From: ISDg sp045546575
Lineage (GTDB): Bacteria > Bacillota > Clostridia > Lachnospirales > Lachnospiraceae
Assembly (NCBI GenBank): GCA_045546575.1
Contig: JAZQDC010000013.1
Coordinates: 1-64,000, forward strand
DNA: 64,000 nucleotides
Direction of reading: 5' to 3'
Positions 9,072-16,862 of this stretch are shown in pieces; position 1 is the first letter of the stretch; each line of letters opens with the position of its first letter. The notes beneath the pieces were generated by a model. The model was not told the origin of the DNA, made no database searches, and saw only the letters and a program-made list of their open reading frames with translations. The translations under genes and the position numbers were made by a program.

Positions 9072-9986
9072 ATGGGTATGTTGACCATAACAAATCTGAG
9101 AAAGCGCTTCGGGGAGAAGGAAGTACTGAAGGGCGTGAGCTTGACGGTGCCGGAGGGAAGCGTGTTCGGATTCATCGGAAAAAACGGAGCCGGCAAGACC
9201 ACTACCATGAAGACTGTGTTGGGTCTTCTGGCCGCGGACCAGGGTGAGATTACTGTGGCCGGAGAGCGGGTGACCTATGGGGCAAATGCCACCAACCGCC
9301 ACATCGGTTATCTGCCGGACGTGCCGGAGTTCTATCCGTATATGACCGCCACGGAGTATCTGCGCTTCTGCGGAGAGATTACGGGCATGGAGGCAAAGGA
9401 CATACGAGGGCGTAGTCAGGAGCTGCTGTCCTTGGTGGGACTGGCGGGAGAGAAGCATCGCATCCGGGGATATTCCCGGGGAATGAAGCAGCGTCTGGGC
9501 ATCGCACAGGCACTGTTAAATCGCCCGAAGCTTCTGATCTGTGACGAGCCCACCTCGGCTCTGGATCCGGTGGGACGTAAGGAGATTCTGGACATCCTAC
9601 ATGCGGCCAGAGAGCAGACAACGGCGCTGTTCTCCACCCACATCCTGTCGGATGTGGAGCGCATCTGTAGTGACATTGCATTTCTCCATGAGGGGCAGAT
9701 TGTCACGGCGGGTCCGCTGGCAGACATTCGAGAGCAGCACATGACCGAAGAATTCGCGGTGGAACTGCGAAATGCAGAGGATGCAAGACGGTTAGCCGCG
9801 GCGATGAAGGGCGTACCGGAGGGGGAGACTCGAGTGATCTTCGGCAGTAGCCAAGGAGACATGCACGCCGTCATGGGATACTTGGCCCAGACTCGCATGG
9901 AGGTAGTTCGGCTGGAGCGAATCGAACCCACCTTGGAGTCGCTGTTTCTGGACGTGACCGGTGCAGGAAAGGGGGAAATGCTATGA
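9072..9986 (+). CDS. ABC transporter ATP-binding protein (ABC-2/BcrA type)
   Basis: A single 304-residue nucleotide-binding protein. It has Walker A GKNGAGKTT near residue 37, an ABC signature YSRGMKQRLG near 136, Walker B LLICDEPTSALDP near 156, and the switch His in FSTHIL. The C-terminal 80 residues resemble the DUF4162-type tail of drug/peptide exporters such as BcrA. It energises the membrane protein encoded next, whose start overlaps its stop by 4 bp. With the MerR regulator and PLDc_N protein it forms a four-gene operon that probably exports an antimicrobial compound or relieves envelope stress. Confidence 0.93.
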   Translation: MGMLTITNLRKRFGEKEVLKGVSLTVPEGSVFGFIGKNGAGKTTTMKTVLGLLAADQGEITVAGERVTYGANATNRHIGYLPDVPEFYPYMTATEYLRFCGEITGMEAKDIRGRSQELLSLVGLAGEKHRIRGYSRGMKQRLGIAQALLNRPKLLICDEPTSALDPVGRKEILDILHAAREQTTALFSTHILSDVERICSDIAFLHEGQIVTAGPLADIREQHMTEEFAVELRNAEDARRLAAAMKGVPEGETRVIFGSSQGDMHAVMGYLAQTRMEVVRLERIEPTLESLFLDVTGAGKGEML

Positions 9987-10753
9987 AGACATTTGCGGCA
10001 TTCGTCCGAAAGGAATGGATGGAGCTGGTGCGCTCCGGACGATTGACGATTCTGCTGATCGTATTTTCCTTGCTGGGCATTATGAATCCCGCCATCGCCA
10101 AGCTGACCCCTTGGATGATGGAAATGATGGCGGAGACCCTTAAGGACAGCGGTCTTACCGTAACGAATGTGACGGTAAATGCCCTGACCTCCTGGACACA
10201 GTTCTTCAAAAATCTCCCCTTGGGACTCATCGTATTCGTACTGATTAAGGGGAACCTCTTCACCAAGGAGTACCAATCCGGCACCTTAATTCCGGTGCTG
10301 ACCAAGGGTTTGGCTCGCCACAAGGTGTTGGCGGCCAAGGCGCTGATGATGCTCCTTATGTGGAGCATCTGCTTCTGGATGTGCTTCGGAATCACCTACA
10401 GCTACAATGCGTACTTCTGGGACAACGGAATCGCCCGCCACCTGTGGTTCGCATGCACCTGCCAGTGGTTGGTGGGCGTGCTGGTGGTGGCGCTGATGGT
10501 GCTCTTTTCGAGCATCTGCTCCACAGGAACCGGCGTTCTCCTAGGCACCGCCGGAGCATACGTAGCGGCCTACCTAGTGTCGCTCTTCCCGAAGGTGGAC
10601 ATGTACAGCCCTGCCTACCTAATGAACTCGGGGACCCTACTCAATGGCGTGGGCGAACCCGGAGATTACGTGAAGGCCATAGCGGTAACGGTGGCGCTGG
10701 TGGTGGCGTGTACCTTGGTGAGTGTGAAGGTGATGGATCGGAGAAGGGTGTAG
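9983..10753 (+). CDS. ABC-2 type transporter permease
   Basis: A 256-residue integral membrane protein with about six hydrophobic segments. The start MKTFAAFVRKEWMELVRSGR, the extracytoplasmic loop after segment 1 and a conserved GLIVFVLIKGNLFTKEYQSG resemble ABC-2 permeases. The central KEYQSGTLIPVLTKGL motif is typical of the loop that touches the ATPase. The 4-bp ATGA overlap with the ATPase gene implies coupled translation. The exported substrate is unknown. Confidence 0.9.
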   Translation: MKTFAAFVRKEWMELVRSGRLTILLIVFSLLGIMNPAIAKLTPWMMEMMAETLKDSGLTVTNVTVNALTSWTQFFKNLPLGLIVFVLIKGNLFTKEYQSGTLIPVLTKGLARHKVLAAKALMMLLMWSICFWMCFGITYSYNAYFWDNGIARHLWFACTCQWLVGVLVVALMVLFSSICSTGTGVLLGTAGAYVAAYLVSLFPKVDMYSPAYLMNSGTLLNGVGEPGDYVKAIAVTVALVVACTLVSVKVMDRRRV

Positions 10754-10805
10754 AGGGATGTAAGCGAAGAGAAAAGAGTAGAGTGTAAGAGAGTAGATTA
10801 AGAGA

Positions 10806-10836
10806 GGGACTTCCTGTGTGGGAGTCCCTTGTTGTT
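10806..10836 (+). terminator. Terminator of the MerR/ABC operon
   Basis: GGGACTTCC (10806-10814) and GGGAGTCCC (10820-10828) form a 9-bp stem with loop TGTGT and a T-rich tail TTGTTGTTG. Confidence 0.75.
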
Positions 10837-10842
10837 GTGGTG

Positions 10843-11028
10843 CTAGAGTTTTCGTACTGGTCTCAGCACCTCATAGCCGATGCCCTCGGGATAGTGGCGC
10901 TGGTAGTCCTGGCAGCAATCCTCGTTCCAAGCAAATTCGTGAACGGAGGGGTCGTAATTCCACGCCAAATGCTCCTCCACCAATCCACCATCCTCTGAAT
11001 CGAAGATGCTCATTCGTTCATTCCGCAT
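10843..11028 (-). CDS. Possible small protein or gene remnant
   Basis: A 61-codon frame with a protein-like composition: acidic, with three Trp/Tyr/His-rich patches such as EEHLAWNYDPSVHEFAWNED and a Cys-Cys pair. A GAGGT precedes the ATG closely. I do not recognise the family. It lies alone, reversed, in the 584-bp gap between the ABC operon terminator and the defence island, so it may be the end of a decayed gene. Nothing else gene-like is seen in 10754-11250, where a purine-rich, low-complexity stretch follows. Confidence 0.35.
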   Translation of the reverse strand: MRNERMSIFDSEDGGLVEEHLAWNYDPSVHEFAWNEDCCQDYQRHYPEGIGYEVLRPVRKL

Positions 11029-11252
11029 TACCTCACTTGGATCTGCACAGAACCTCTGACGAGAGATTGTGCTGCTGATAAGAGGAGTATAACATATGGG
11101 AAGGGGAAAGTCTGATATAAGTTGTGGAGGGATGGGGAGGAATATAAGATGGTTGGGAAAATCGGGAGAGATGACGTGTGGGACGTCGGAGGGAAGAGAA
11201 AGAAGAACTGGATAGAATATAAGTGAAAAAGGGAAAAAGTACATTGAAATAA

Positions 11253-11298
11253 TTGTCGAAATATGATATCATAAAATATAATATTATAAGATAATATT
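11253..11298 (+). promoter_or_regulatory. Promoter with two palindromes at the island border
   Basis: TTGTCG (11253-11258), an 18-bp spacer and TATAAT (11277-11282). The palindrome TATGATATCATA (11262-11273) lies in the spacer. The perfect dyad AATATTAT-AAG-ATAATATT (11280-11298) overlaps the -10 and probable start of transcription. Both could bind a repressor of the defence module that follows. Confidence 0.5.
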
Positions 11299-11337
11299 TT
11301 TGTTCTATGCAAATCTAATAACAAAGGGGACGATAAT

Positions 11338-11573
11338 ATGGCGCAAATTAATATAAATAAGTTGGAGAGAATCGAAAAAGAAAGAAATACAGTACACGAT
11401 AGTGTGAGTGCTACTTATTCGATTTTCGAGCAAGGTGGAGAGCGATATCTCCAGATAGATACGTATGGACGATCTACACGTGAAAAAAAGGGGCACTGTC
11501 GCAGTCAATTCAGCTGAATCGAGAAGCAGCGACGTTTTTAGTACAGCTATTGAAGAATGAGTTTGGATTATAG
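11338..11573 (+). CDS. Small defence-associated protein split by a -1 shift at A_AAA_AAG
   Basis: The zero frame from ATG 11338 reads MAQININKLERIEKERNTVH and stops at TGA 11515-11517. At 11484-11490 the sequence is A AAA AAG in phase (codons GAA AAA AAG), the strongest bacterial -1 slippery heptamer. Slipping there continues as GALSQSIQLNREAATFLVQL and ends at TAG 11571-11573, giving 78 residues. I recall small proteins of this pattern (ININKL, TVH, YFQIDTYG, SQSIQ) as one continuous frame beside restriction and defence genes, sometimes mislabelled methionyl-tRNA formyltransferase. A possible stem GTCGC/GCGAC (11498-11502, 11529-11533) begins 7 nt after the heptamer. Either programmed frameshifting or a one-base indel explains it. 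Confidence 0.6.
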
Positions 11574-11702
11574 AACAATATTTGACTTTTTGAAGAACTG
11601 TTAATACGGTGGAACTTGAGGTACGCACAAAAAACAGAAGGGGGTAGACTAATAATTTTCTATCAGGCGTGTTTGAGGGAGAAAAGTTATTAGAAAAGAA
11701 AA

Positions 11703-12767
11703 ATGTCATTAGAGGTACTCATATCACAAGCGAAGAAAAGCATTGCAGGGTCAAGGACCAAAAATCGACTTACGGTGCAGGTGAGCTATGCAATTCAACT
11801 AATCATGGACTTCTATGAACATGATTTTATTGTATTAATGGATTATATTGAAGATATATCAATTGTTACAGACCCGGAAAATCCGACGGGATTACGTTTA
11901 TATCAGATTAAAACGAAATCAGCGGATAAACAGTACTCTTTTGCGACAGTTATAAAAGATGAATGGTATCAGAAGTTATTTCATGAGGCAAGAAATTATG
12001 CTGGCTATGTTGAGAGCGCTGAAGTTGTATGCAATACTGATGTAGTGGAGAAGAAGAAAAGTGTTTTTCCTAATGAAAGGACCTGTTTGGTAGAAAAAAG
12101 TATTGAAGAGAATGTGGGTAGGTTAAAGAGTGCAATTGCAAAATATGAAGGAATTGATATTAACGCAGTTGACTTAAGTAGATATTATTTTGTTCGAACC
12201 GCTCTTTCTACAAAAGGGCATAGAGATGAGATGGAGTATCGGTTTGGAAACTTTCTTTTAGAAAGAGAAAGTGAAGTTCAGGTGGCTGCAGTCAAAGCAA
12301 TATACGATATGTTGTATAAGAAGCTAGATATTTGTTTTGGAAATGAGGTTGATGAGGAGTGTACAGATATTAATGAAATATATTTGAAAAAGGGGTTAAG
12401 TGCAAAACACGTTAAAGAGGTCATTTCTTGTGGTTTGTCATTACAGATACCCGCGAAAGAAAAAATATTCGATGAATTTAATGTTGTGTCTGTTTCCGAA
12501 AGAAGGAGGCTGTCTAAATTCTACACTCAAATTAAGACGGATATGTACGCGAATATACATCTATTCTCTGAGCTTAGGAGACAAATTGTGATGCTCATAA
12601 AAAGAGTTAATGAGGAGGGGATTGATGACATGCCGGAAATTTTAACAAATGTATATGAAAGGGTAACAGCAGAAATTAAAATACCAGAGGCATATAGTTC
12701 AGAGAGCTATATTAAAATGCTAATAATGATTATGACATATAGATATTGTAATGGGAGTGATTTATGA
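11703..12767 (+). CDS. Cap4/DUF4297-type nuclease effector (LmuA-like)
   Basis: A 354-residue protein. Residues 1-130 match the Cap4/DUF4297 PD-(D/E)XK endonuclease head: a leading basic helix, DYIEDISIV supplying the acidic residues, then GLRLYQIKTKS with the catalytic Gln-x-Lys strand. Residues 200-354 are helical and probably bind the ATPase partner, as in Lamassu LmuA or ABC-three-component effectors. Its stop overlaps the ATPase start (ATGA, 12764-12767), so the two are made together. In Lamassu-Cap4 systems such nucleases destroy DNA when the SMC-like partner senses phage or plasmid DNA ends. Base use is AT-rich, unlike the flanking core genes, which indicates transfer. Confidence 0.78.
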   Translation: MSLEVLISQAKKSIAGSRTKNRLTVQVSYAIQLIMDFYEHDFIVLMDYIEDISIVTDPENPTGLRLYQIKTKSADKQYSFATVIKDEWYQKLFHEARNYAGYVESAEVVCNTDVVEKKKSVFPNERTCLVEKSIEENVGRLKSAIAKYEGIDINAVDLSRYYFVRTALSTKGHRDEMEYRFGNFLLERESEVQVAAVKAIYDMLYKKLDICFGNEVDEECTDINEIYLKKGLSAKHVKEVISCGLSLQIPAKEKIFDEFNVVSVSERRRLSKFYTQIKTDMYANIHLFSELRRQIVMLIKRVNEEGIDDMPEILTNVYERVTAEIKIPEAYSSESYIKMLIMIMTYRYCNGSDL

Positions 12768-14446
12768 TGATGTTTAAGTTTAACCGGATTATGATAGTAG
12801 ATTTGTCGAATAAAGAGGCACGTTATGTTTCTTTTTCTGCTAAAAAGACTTTGCTCACTAGTACAAAAAATCATCTCGGCAAGTCTCTAATCATGAAGTC
12901 ATTGTTTTATACACTTGGTGCAGAGGTGTTTTTTTCTATGCCAATCAGAAAAATTTCCTTGTTTACGTATGTGGATTTTTCATTAAATGGAACCGACTAT
13001 CGAGTGTGCCGCCTTAAAGATCGCTTCTGCTTATTTTGTAATGGTGAATTTATTGAGAGGTATCACTCTGTTGCGAGCTTTGGTGAGAAGTTGTCAGAGA
13101 TTTTTGATTTTGAAATCGACCTGGTAGGGAAAGATGACGAGAAAAACATTGTAAAGTGTCCGCCCGCATTTTACTTTCTTCCCTATTACATCGATCAAGA
13201 AAATGGATGGGATAATGGTTCGCAATCATTTGCACGGTTGGCACAGTTCGATTTACCACAAAGAAAGAATAGTTATTTTTTTCATCTGGGAGTATTTGAT
13301 CGAACATATGTTGAAGCGTCAAAACAAAAGAAAGTGAATGAAAAACGAATAGGTTATTTGGAAAGAGAGACACACAGATTATCCACTGTTATTGATATTT
13401 TAAAAGATGGAATGGAAGAGACCTTGCTTTCATTTGATATTCAAGCCCTAGAGAAATCTATCGAAAATCGAAAAGAGGAAATGAGTGAAATTCTCGAGAG
13501 TTTGACAAAGGCGCGTAATCGTCTGGTCGAGGAAGAAGATGTTTTAGTGCAGAAGGAATACGAGAAATCAATTATTGGAAAATATCTAGGCCGACGAGTT
13601 GTTCAAAAAGAGGAGATTAGTTTTGAAAAAATAGAGTGTCCACAATGTGGTTTTTTCTTTGAAAGAAACATGGCTGAACAACTAGAGAAGATGTATCTTA
13701 AAGGGTCGTTACATGATGATTATGTTAAATTGTCAGGCGAAATAGTACTGCAAGAAAGAAGAATTAATAAAATAAAGCTTGAGTTTGAAGAGAAGCAAAG
13801 AGTGCTCCAACAGTATGAAGAAAGCCTGGTAGCTGATAGGAATGTCTATGATATGTACATAAGATCACGAGCAACTAATCAGATGTTAACTGAGTATAGG
13901 CAACAAATCAAGATTGATAATCAAGAAATTGATGAGCTACGCAGAGGTAATGTGGCAATTAGTAAACGACTTGGTACATATATAGAGGAACATGCCAAGG
14001 TGAAACGGGAATACCAGAATAACTTAACTGATTTTTGCACTGTAATGGATATTCCGGCTTCTGAAATGGATTCGGAAGGGGAGCCCGGGGGAACGTTAGT
14101 AGCGAGCGGAGCATATGGTCCGAGAGGTAAACTGGCGCAAATCTTTGCATTTTTACAGACAAAACAAAGTGAATCACCAGAAACGATTTCATTTCCGGTT
14201 GTGATTGATTCACCTAATGTGCGTGAACAGGATATTGGTCATTTAGAAACTATTCTAAAAAGCTTGTTAATGTGGAACAAAACGGAAAATCAAATTATTG
14301 TTGCTTCCATTGCGGGACAAGACATTGCAAAAGGCATTGATGATGTGGAAATCATATGTTTACAAAATGAGCCAAATCATCTGCTTACAAGAGAGGTTTT
14401 TGTCGAATGTGAAGGGGAAATACAAGAGATGCTCATGACATTCTAA
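12764..14446 (+). CDS. Rad50/SMC-like ATPase with zinc hook (LmuB-like)
   Basis: A 560-residue ABC-type ATPase of the SMC/Rad50 group. A Walker A variant STKNHLGKSLIMKSL is near residue 37. Coiled coils (about 185-270 and 315-405) flank a CPQCGFFF zinc-hook motif near 296. GAYGPRGKLAQIFAF near 455 takes the signature position, and Walker B is FPVVIDSPN near 482. Walker B lacks the usual acidic pair after the Asp (DSP), as seen in several defence SMC proteins. The gene overlaps the nuclease gene. The pair fits Lamassu or ABC-3C defence, where ATP-driven DNA-end sensing releases the nuclease. The start could be any of three consecutive ATGs at 12764-12772. Confidence 0.78.
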   Translation: MMMFKFNRIMIVDLSNKEARYVSFSAKKTLLTSTKNHLGKSLIMKSLFYTLGAEVFFSMPIRKISLFTYVDFSLNGTDYRVCRLKDRFCLFCNGEFIERYHSVASFGEKLSEIFDFEIDLVGKDDEKNIVKCPPAFYFLPYYIDQENGWDNGSQSFARLAQFDLPQRKNSYFFHLGVFDRTYVEASKQKKVNEKRIGYLERETHRLSTVIDILKDGMEETLLSFDIQALEKSIENRKEEMSEILESLTKARNRLVEEEDVLVQKEYEKSIIGKYLGRRVVQKEEISFEKIECPQCGFFFERNMAEQLEKMYLKGSLHDDYVKLSGEIVLQERRINKIKLEFEEKQRVLQQYEESLVADRNVYDMYIRSRATNQMLTEYRQQIKIDNQEIDELRRGNVAISKRLGTYIEEHAKVKREYQNNLTDFCTVMDIPASEMDSEGEPGGTLVASGAYGPRGKLAQIFAFLQTKQSESPETISFPVVIDSPNVREQDIGHLETILKSLLMWNKTENQIIVASIAGQDIAKGIDDVEIICLQNEPNHLLTREVFVECEGEIQEMLMTF

Positions 14447-14500
14447 ACTGCTAAAATAGGTTGAAAAAGTTGCTACAATGAGATATGGAGGAATAATTGT

Positions 14501-15601
14501 GTGAATGAACGAGCAAAGAGGGAGTACTACAATAAGGTAATCGCGAAGTTGATTACAACGAGTCGTGCATCAATAACATCGGAAATAATGGATGAAATTT
14601 TGAAAGAAAGCATTGTCTATCATCCAAAGCGTCTGTATAAATACAGACCTTGCAATGAGGATACCTTTGACATGTTGCGAGAAGAATATTTATGGGCCTC
14701 AGCGCCGTGTAATTTCCTTGATCATTTTGATGCAAAGATTCACCTGAGAATCAAACAAGGATACAAAGCAATTAAGCAATGGTTAAGTAAACGTATATGT
14801 GAGTGGGTATTCTATTGGCTTCCCCCAAAGGGACTGGAAAAGAGAAAAAAGGGAAGGTATACACTCGAAGATATTGAAGCAATGTGCAATGAATACTTAA
14901 CAGAAGATGGCAGAGTGCGAATGAAAGAATTAAACAAACGTTTGGCAGTAGAGATGGGAACGCTATCGCATAAACAAAAAGAGGAGGTTTTGAATTTTTA
15001 TAAGAAACTTGAAAGTGGGGAATTTCAAGACGAGTGGTTTGAAAAGTTACAGAATAGCGTTGAAGAATTTCAGGATTATTTTCGTAAGACCAAGAAGGTA
15101 TGTTGTTTGACTAAAAATTTGAATAATCATGCACTATGGGAAAACTATGCGTGTAAGCATAAGGGTATTTGTATAGAGTATAGTTTAGAGGATATGCTTG
15201 CCCAAACTGATGAGACTAAATACGCCTTGTGCCAACTGTTCCCGGTAAGATACTATAAGAGAATTCCGCGCGTCAGTTTAGAACCATTGTTGGAGTATCA
15301 GCACGAAAAGATGATAGGAAAACCATTATCGGATATATCCGAATATGAGCAAGAAGTAAACAAGCAATTGCTTTATAAACGTGAAGAATACCGATACGAA
15401 GAAGAATGGAGAATTGTATTGCCACAAGGCAAGGAGAATAAGATTTCGTTTCCCTTGATCACAGCAGTATATATGGGGATGAATATTTCAAAGACGAGCG
15501 AGGAAAAGGTTTTAAGAATTTGCAGCAGGAAAGGATATAAGGCATATAAGCAGGTGTTGAGACCATTGGCGAGGGAATATGAGTATGAGCCAGTGCTATA
15601 A
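14501..15601 (+). CDS. DUF2971 domain protein in the defence module
   Basis: A 366-residue soluble protein. RLYKYRPCNEDTFDML with a following WASAPCNFLDHFDAK is the usual N-terminal pattern of DUF2971. The core motif LTKNLNNHALWENYACKHKG and ICIEYSLED match the family's 'LMWahYad.HkGiCiefd' region, and YRYEEEWRIV closes it. The family's activity is not established; it often occurs beside phage-defence and toxin genes. The start is GTG 14501 with GGAGG upstream. A 54-bp gap separates it from the ATPase gene, so it is probably cotranscribed as a third component or as a passenger. An insert of about 100 residues (105-205) makes it longer than many members. Confidence 0.75.
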   Translation: MNERAKREYYNKVIAKLITTSRASITSEIMDEILKESIVYHPKRLYKYRPCNEDTFDMLREEYLWASAPCNFLDHFDAKIHLRIKQGYKAIKQWLSKRICEWVFYWLPPKGLEKRKKGRYTLEDIEAMCNEYLTEDGRVRMKELNKRLAVEMGTLSHKQKEEVLNFYKKLESGEFQDEWFEKLQNSVEEFQDYFRKTKKVCCLTKNLNNHALWENYACKHKGICIEYSLEDMLAQTDETKYALCQLFPVRYYKRIPRVSLEPLLEYQHEKMIGKPLSDISEYEQEVNKQLLYKREEYRYEEEWRIVLPQGKENKISFPLITAVYMGMNISKTSEEKVLRICSRKGYKAYKQVLRPLAREYEYEPVL

Positions 15602-15639
15602 CTATAGCAAGGCGGTACATGATTGGGAGTAAAATAGTT

Positions 15640-15668
15640 TTGACTTTACAATTCAATAAGTTTATACT
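15640..15668 (+). promoter_or_regulatory. Promoter of the restriction-modification module
   Basis: TTGACT (15640-15645), a 17-bp spacer and TATACT (15663-15668), a near-consensus housekeeping promoter 118 bp ahead of the methyltransferase start. Confidence 0.75.
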
Positions 15669-15785
15669 AAGAAATATAGCGTAAAGAGATGCAATAAGTG
15701 TTGCTTTACGTGCTGAAGGATATAATTGCGCTGAGTTCAATGGATGGCGCAAAATTATACTTGTTGTTTGTAATAGGAGAAAACT

Positions 15786-16853
15786 ATGAAACAAGAGATA
15801 ACTACATTTCGTTTGGGTGAATTGTTCTGCGGACCGGGAGGGCTTGCGTTAGGAGCTGTAACGGCAAATATTGATGATCCAAAATATAAAATTACGCACA
15901 AATGGGCGAATGATTATGATGCAGATACGTGCGAGACATATCGCCGAAATATCTGTCCAGACCAACGAGACAGCGTGATATGTGGGGACGTACGTGAACT
16001 TGACATTGATACTTTGGGTGAAATTGATGCGTTTGCCTTTGGATTTCCGTGCAACGATTTTTCCGTGGTTGGCGAGCAGAAGGGGTTTGACGGAAAATTT
16101 GGTCCCCTTTATTCTTATGGCGTGAAAGTTCTTAAGAAGTATAAGCCATATTGGTTTTTGGCTGAAAACGTAGGTGGACTAAAGAGTGCGAACGAGGGAA
16201 AAGCATTTGAAAAGATTCTTAGTGATCTAAAAGAGGCGGGCTATAGAGTCTACCCTAATCTGTACAAGTTTGAGCAATACGGGGTGCCACAGGCACGTCA
16301 CAGGATGATAATCGTAGGAATTCGTGAAGACCTACCGTACGAATTTAAGGTTCCAAGTACTGAACCATATAGAGATATTGACGTTACATGTAGAACTGCA
16401 ATAGAGGTTCCTCCTATTGCAAGTGATGCACCTAATCATGAGCGAACAGCACAATCGAAGGTTGTTGTCGAGAGACTAAAGCATATCAAACCGGGACAGA
16501 ACGCGTTTACAGCGGATTTGCCGGAAGAACTGAAGCTAAATGTGAAGGGTGCAAAGATTAGTCAAATTTACAAGCGTCTTGACCCCAATAAACCGGCCTA
16601 TACTGTTACCGGTTCTGGTGGTGGAGGGACACATATTTATCATTATGATGAGCCGCGTGCATTGACTAACAGAGAGCGAGCTCGATTGCAAACATTCCCT
16701 GATGATTATGTATTTGAGGGGTCGAAAGAGTCTGTGCGTAAGCAGATAGGAATGGCGGTACCGTCCAGAGGAGCAAAGATAATTTTTGAGGCCATATTGA
16801 ATACCTTTGCAGGTCGAGAGTACCCGTCTGTTGAAGCAAAGTTGTCTGAATAG
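15786..16853 (+). CDS. Type II DNA (cytosine-5) methyltransferase
   Basis: A 355-residue m5C methyltransferase. Motif I is LGELFCGPGGLALGA near residue 9, motif IV with the catalytic Cys is AFGFPCNDFSVVGEQKG near 83, and motif VI is LAENVGGL near 122. Motif VIII is QYGVPQARHRMIIVGIR near 164, and motifs IX/X are TNRERARLQTFPDDY, then VRKQIGMAVPSRGA near the end. It transfers a methyl group from S-adenosylmethionine to cytosine in the recognition site of the endonuclease encoded 9 bp downstream. The target-recognition region (about 190-270) does not reveal the site. Gene order methylase then endonuclease is common. Confidence 0.93.
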   Translation: MKQEITTFRLGELFCGPGGLALGAVTANIDDPKYKITHKWANDYDADTCETYRRNICPDQRDSVICGDVRELDIDTLGEIDAFAFGFPCNDFSVVGEQKGFDGKFGPLYSYGVKVLKKYKPYWFLAENVGGLKSANEGKAFEKILSDLKEAGYRVYPNLYKFEQYGVPQARHRMIIVGIREDLPYEFKVPSTEPYRDIDVTCRTAIEVPPIASDAPNHERTAQSKVVVERLKHIKPGQNAFTADLPEELKLNVKGAKISQIYKRLDPNKPAYTVTGSGGGGTHIYHYDEPRALTNRERARLQTFPDDYVFEGSKESVRKQIGMAVPSRGAKIIFEAILNTFAGREYPSVEAKLSE

Positions 16854-16862
16854 GAGAAGCAA

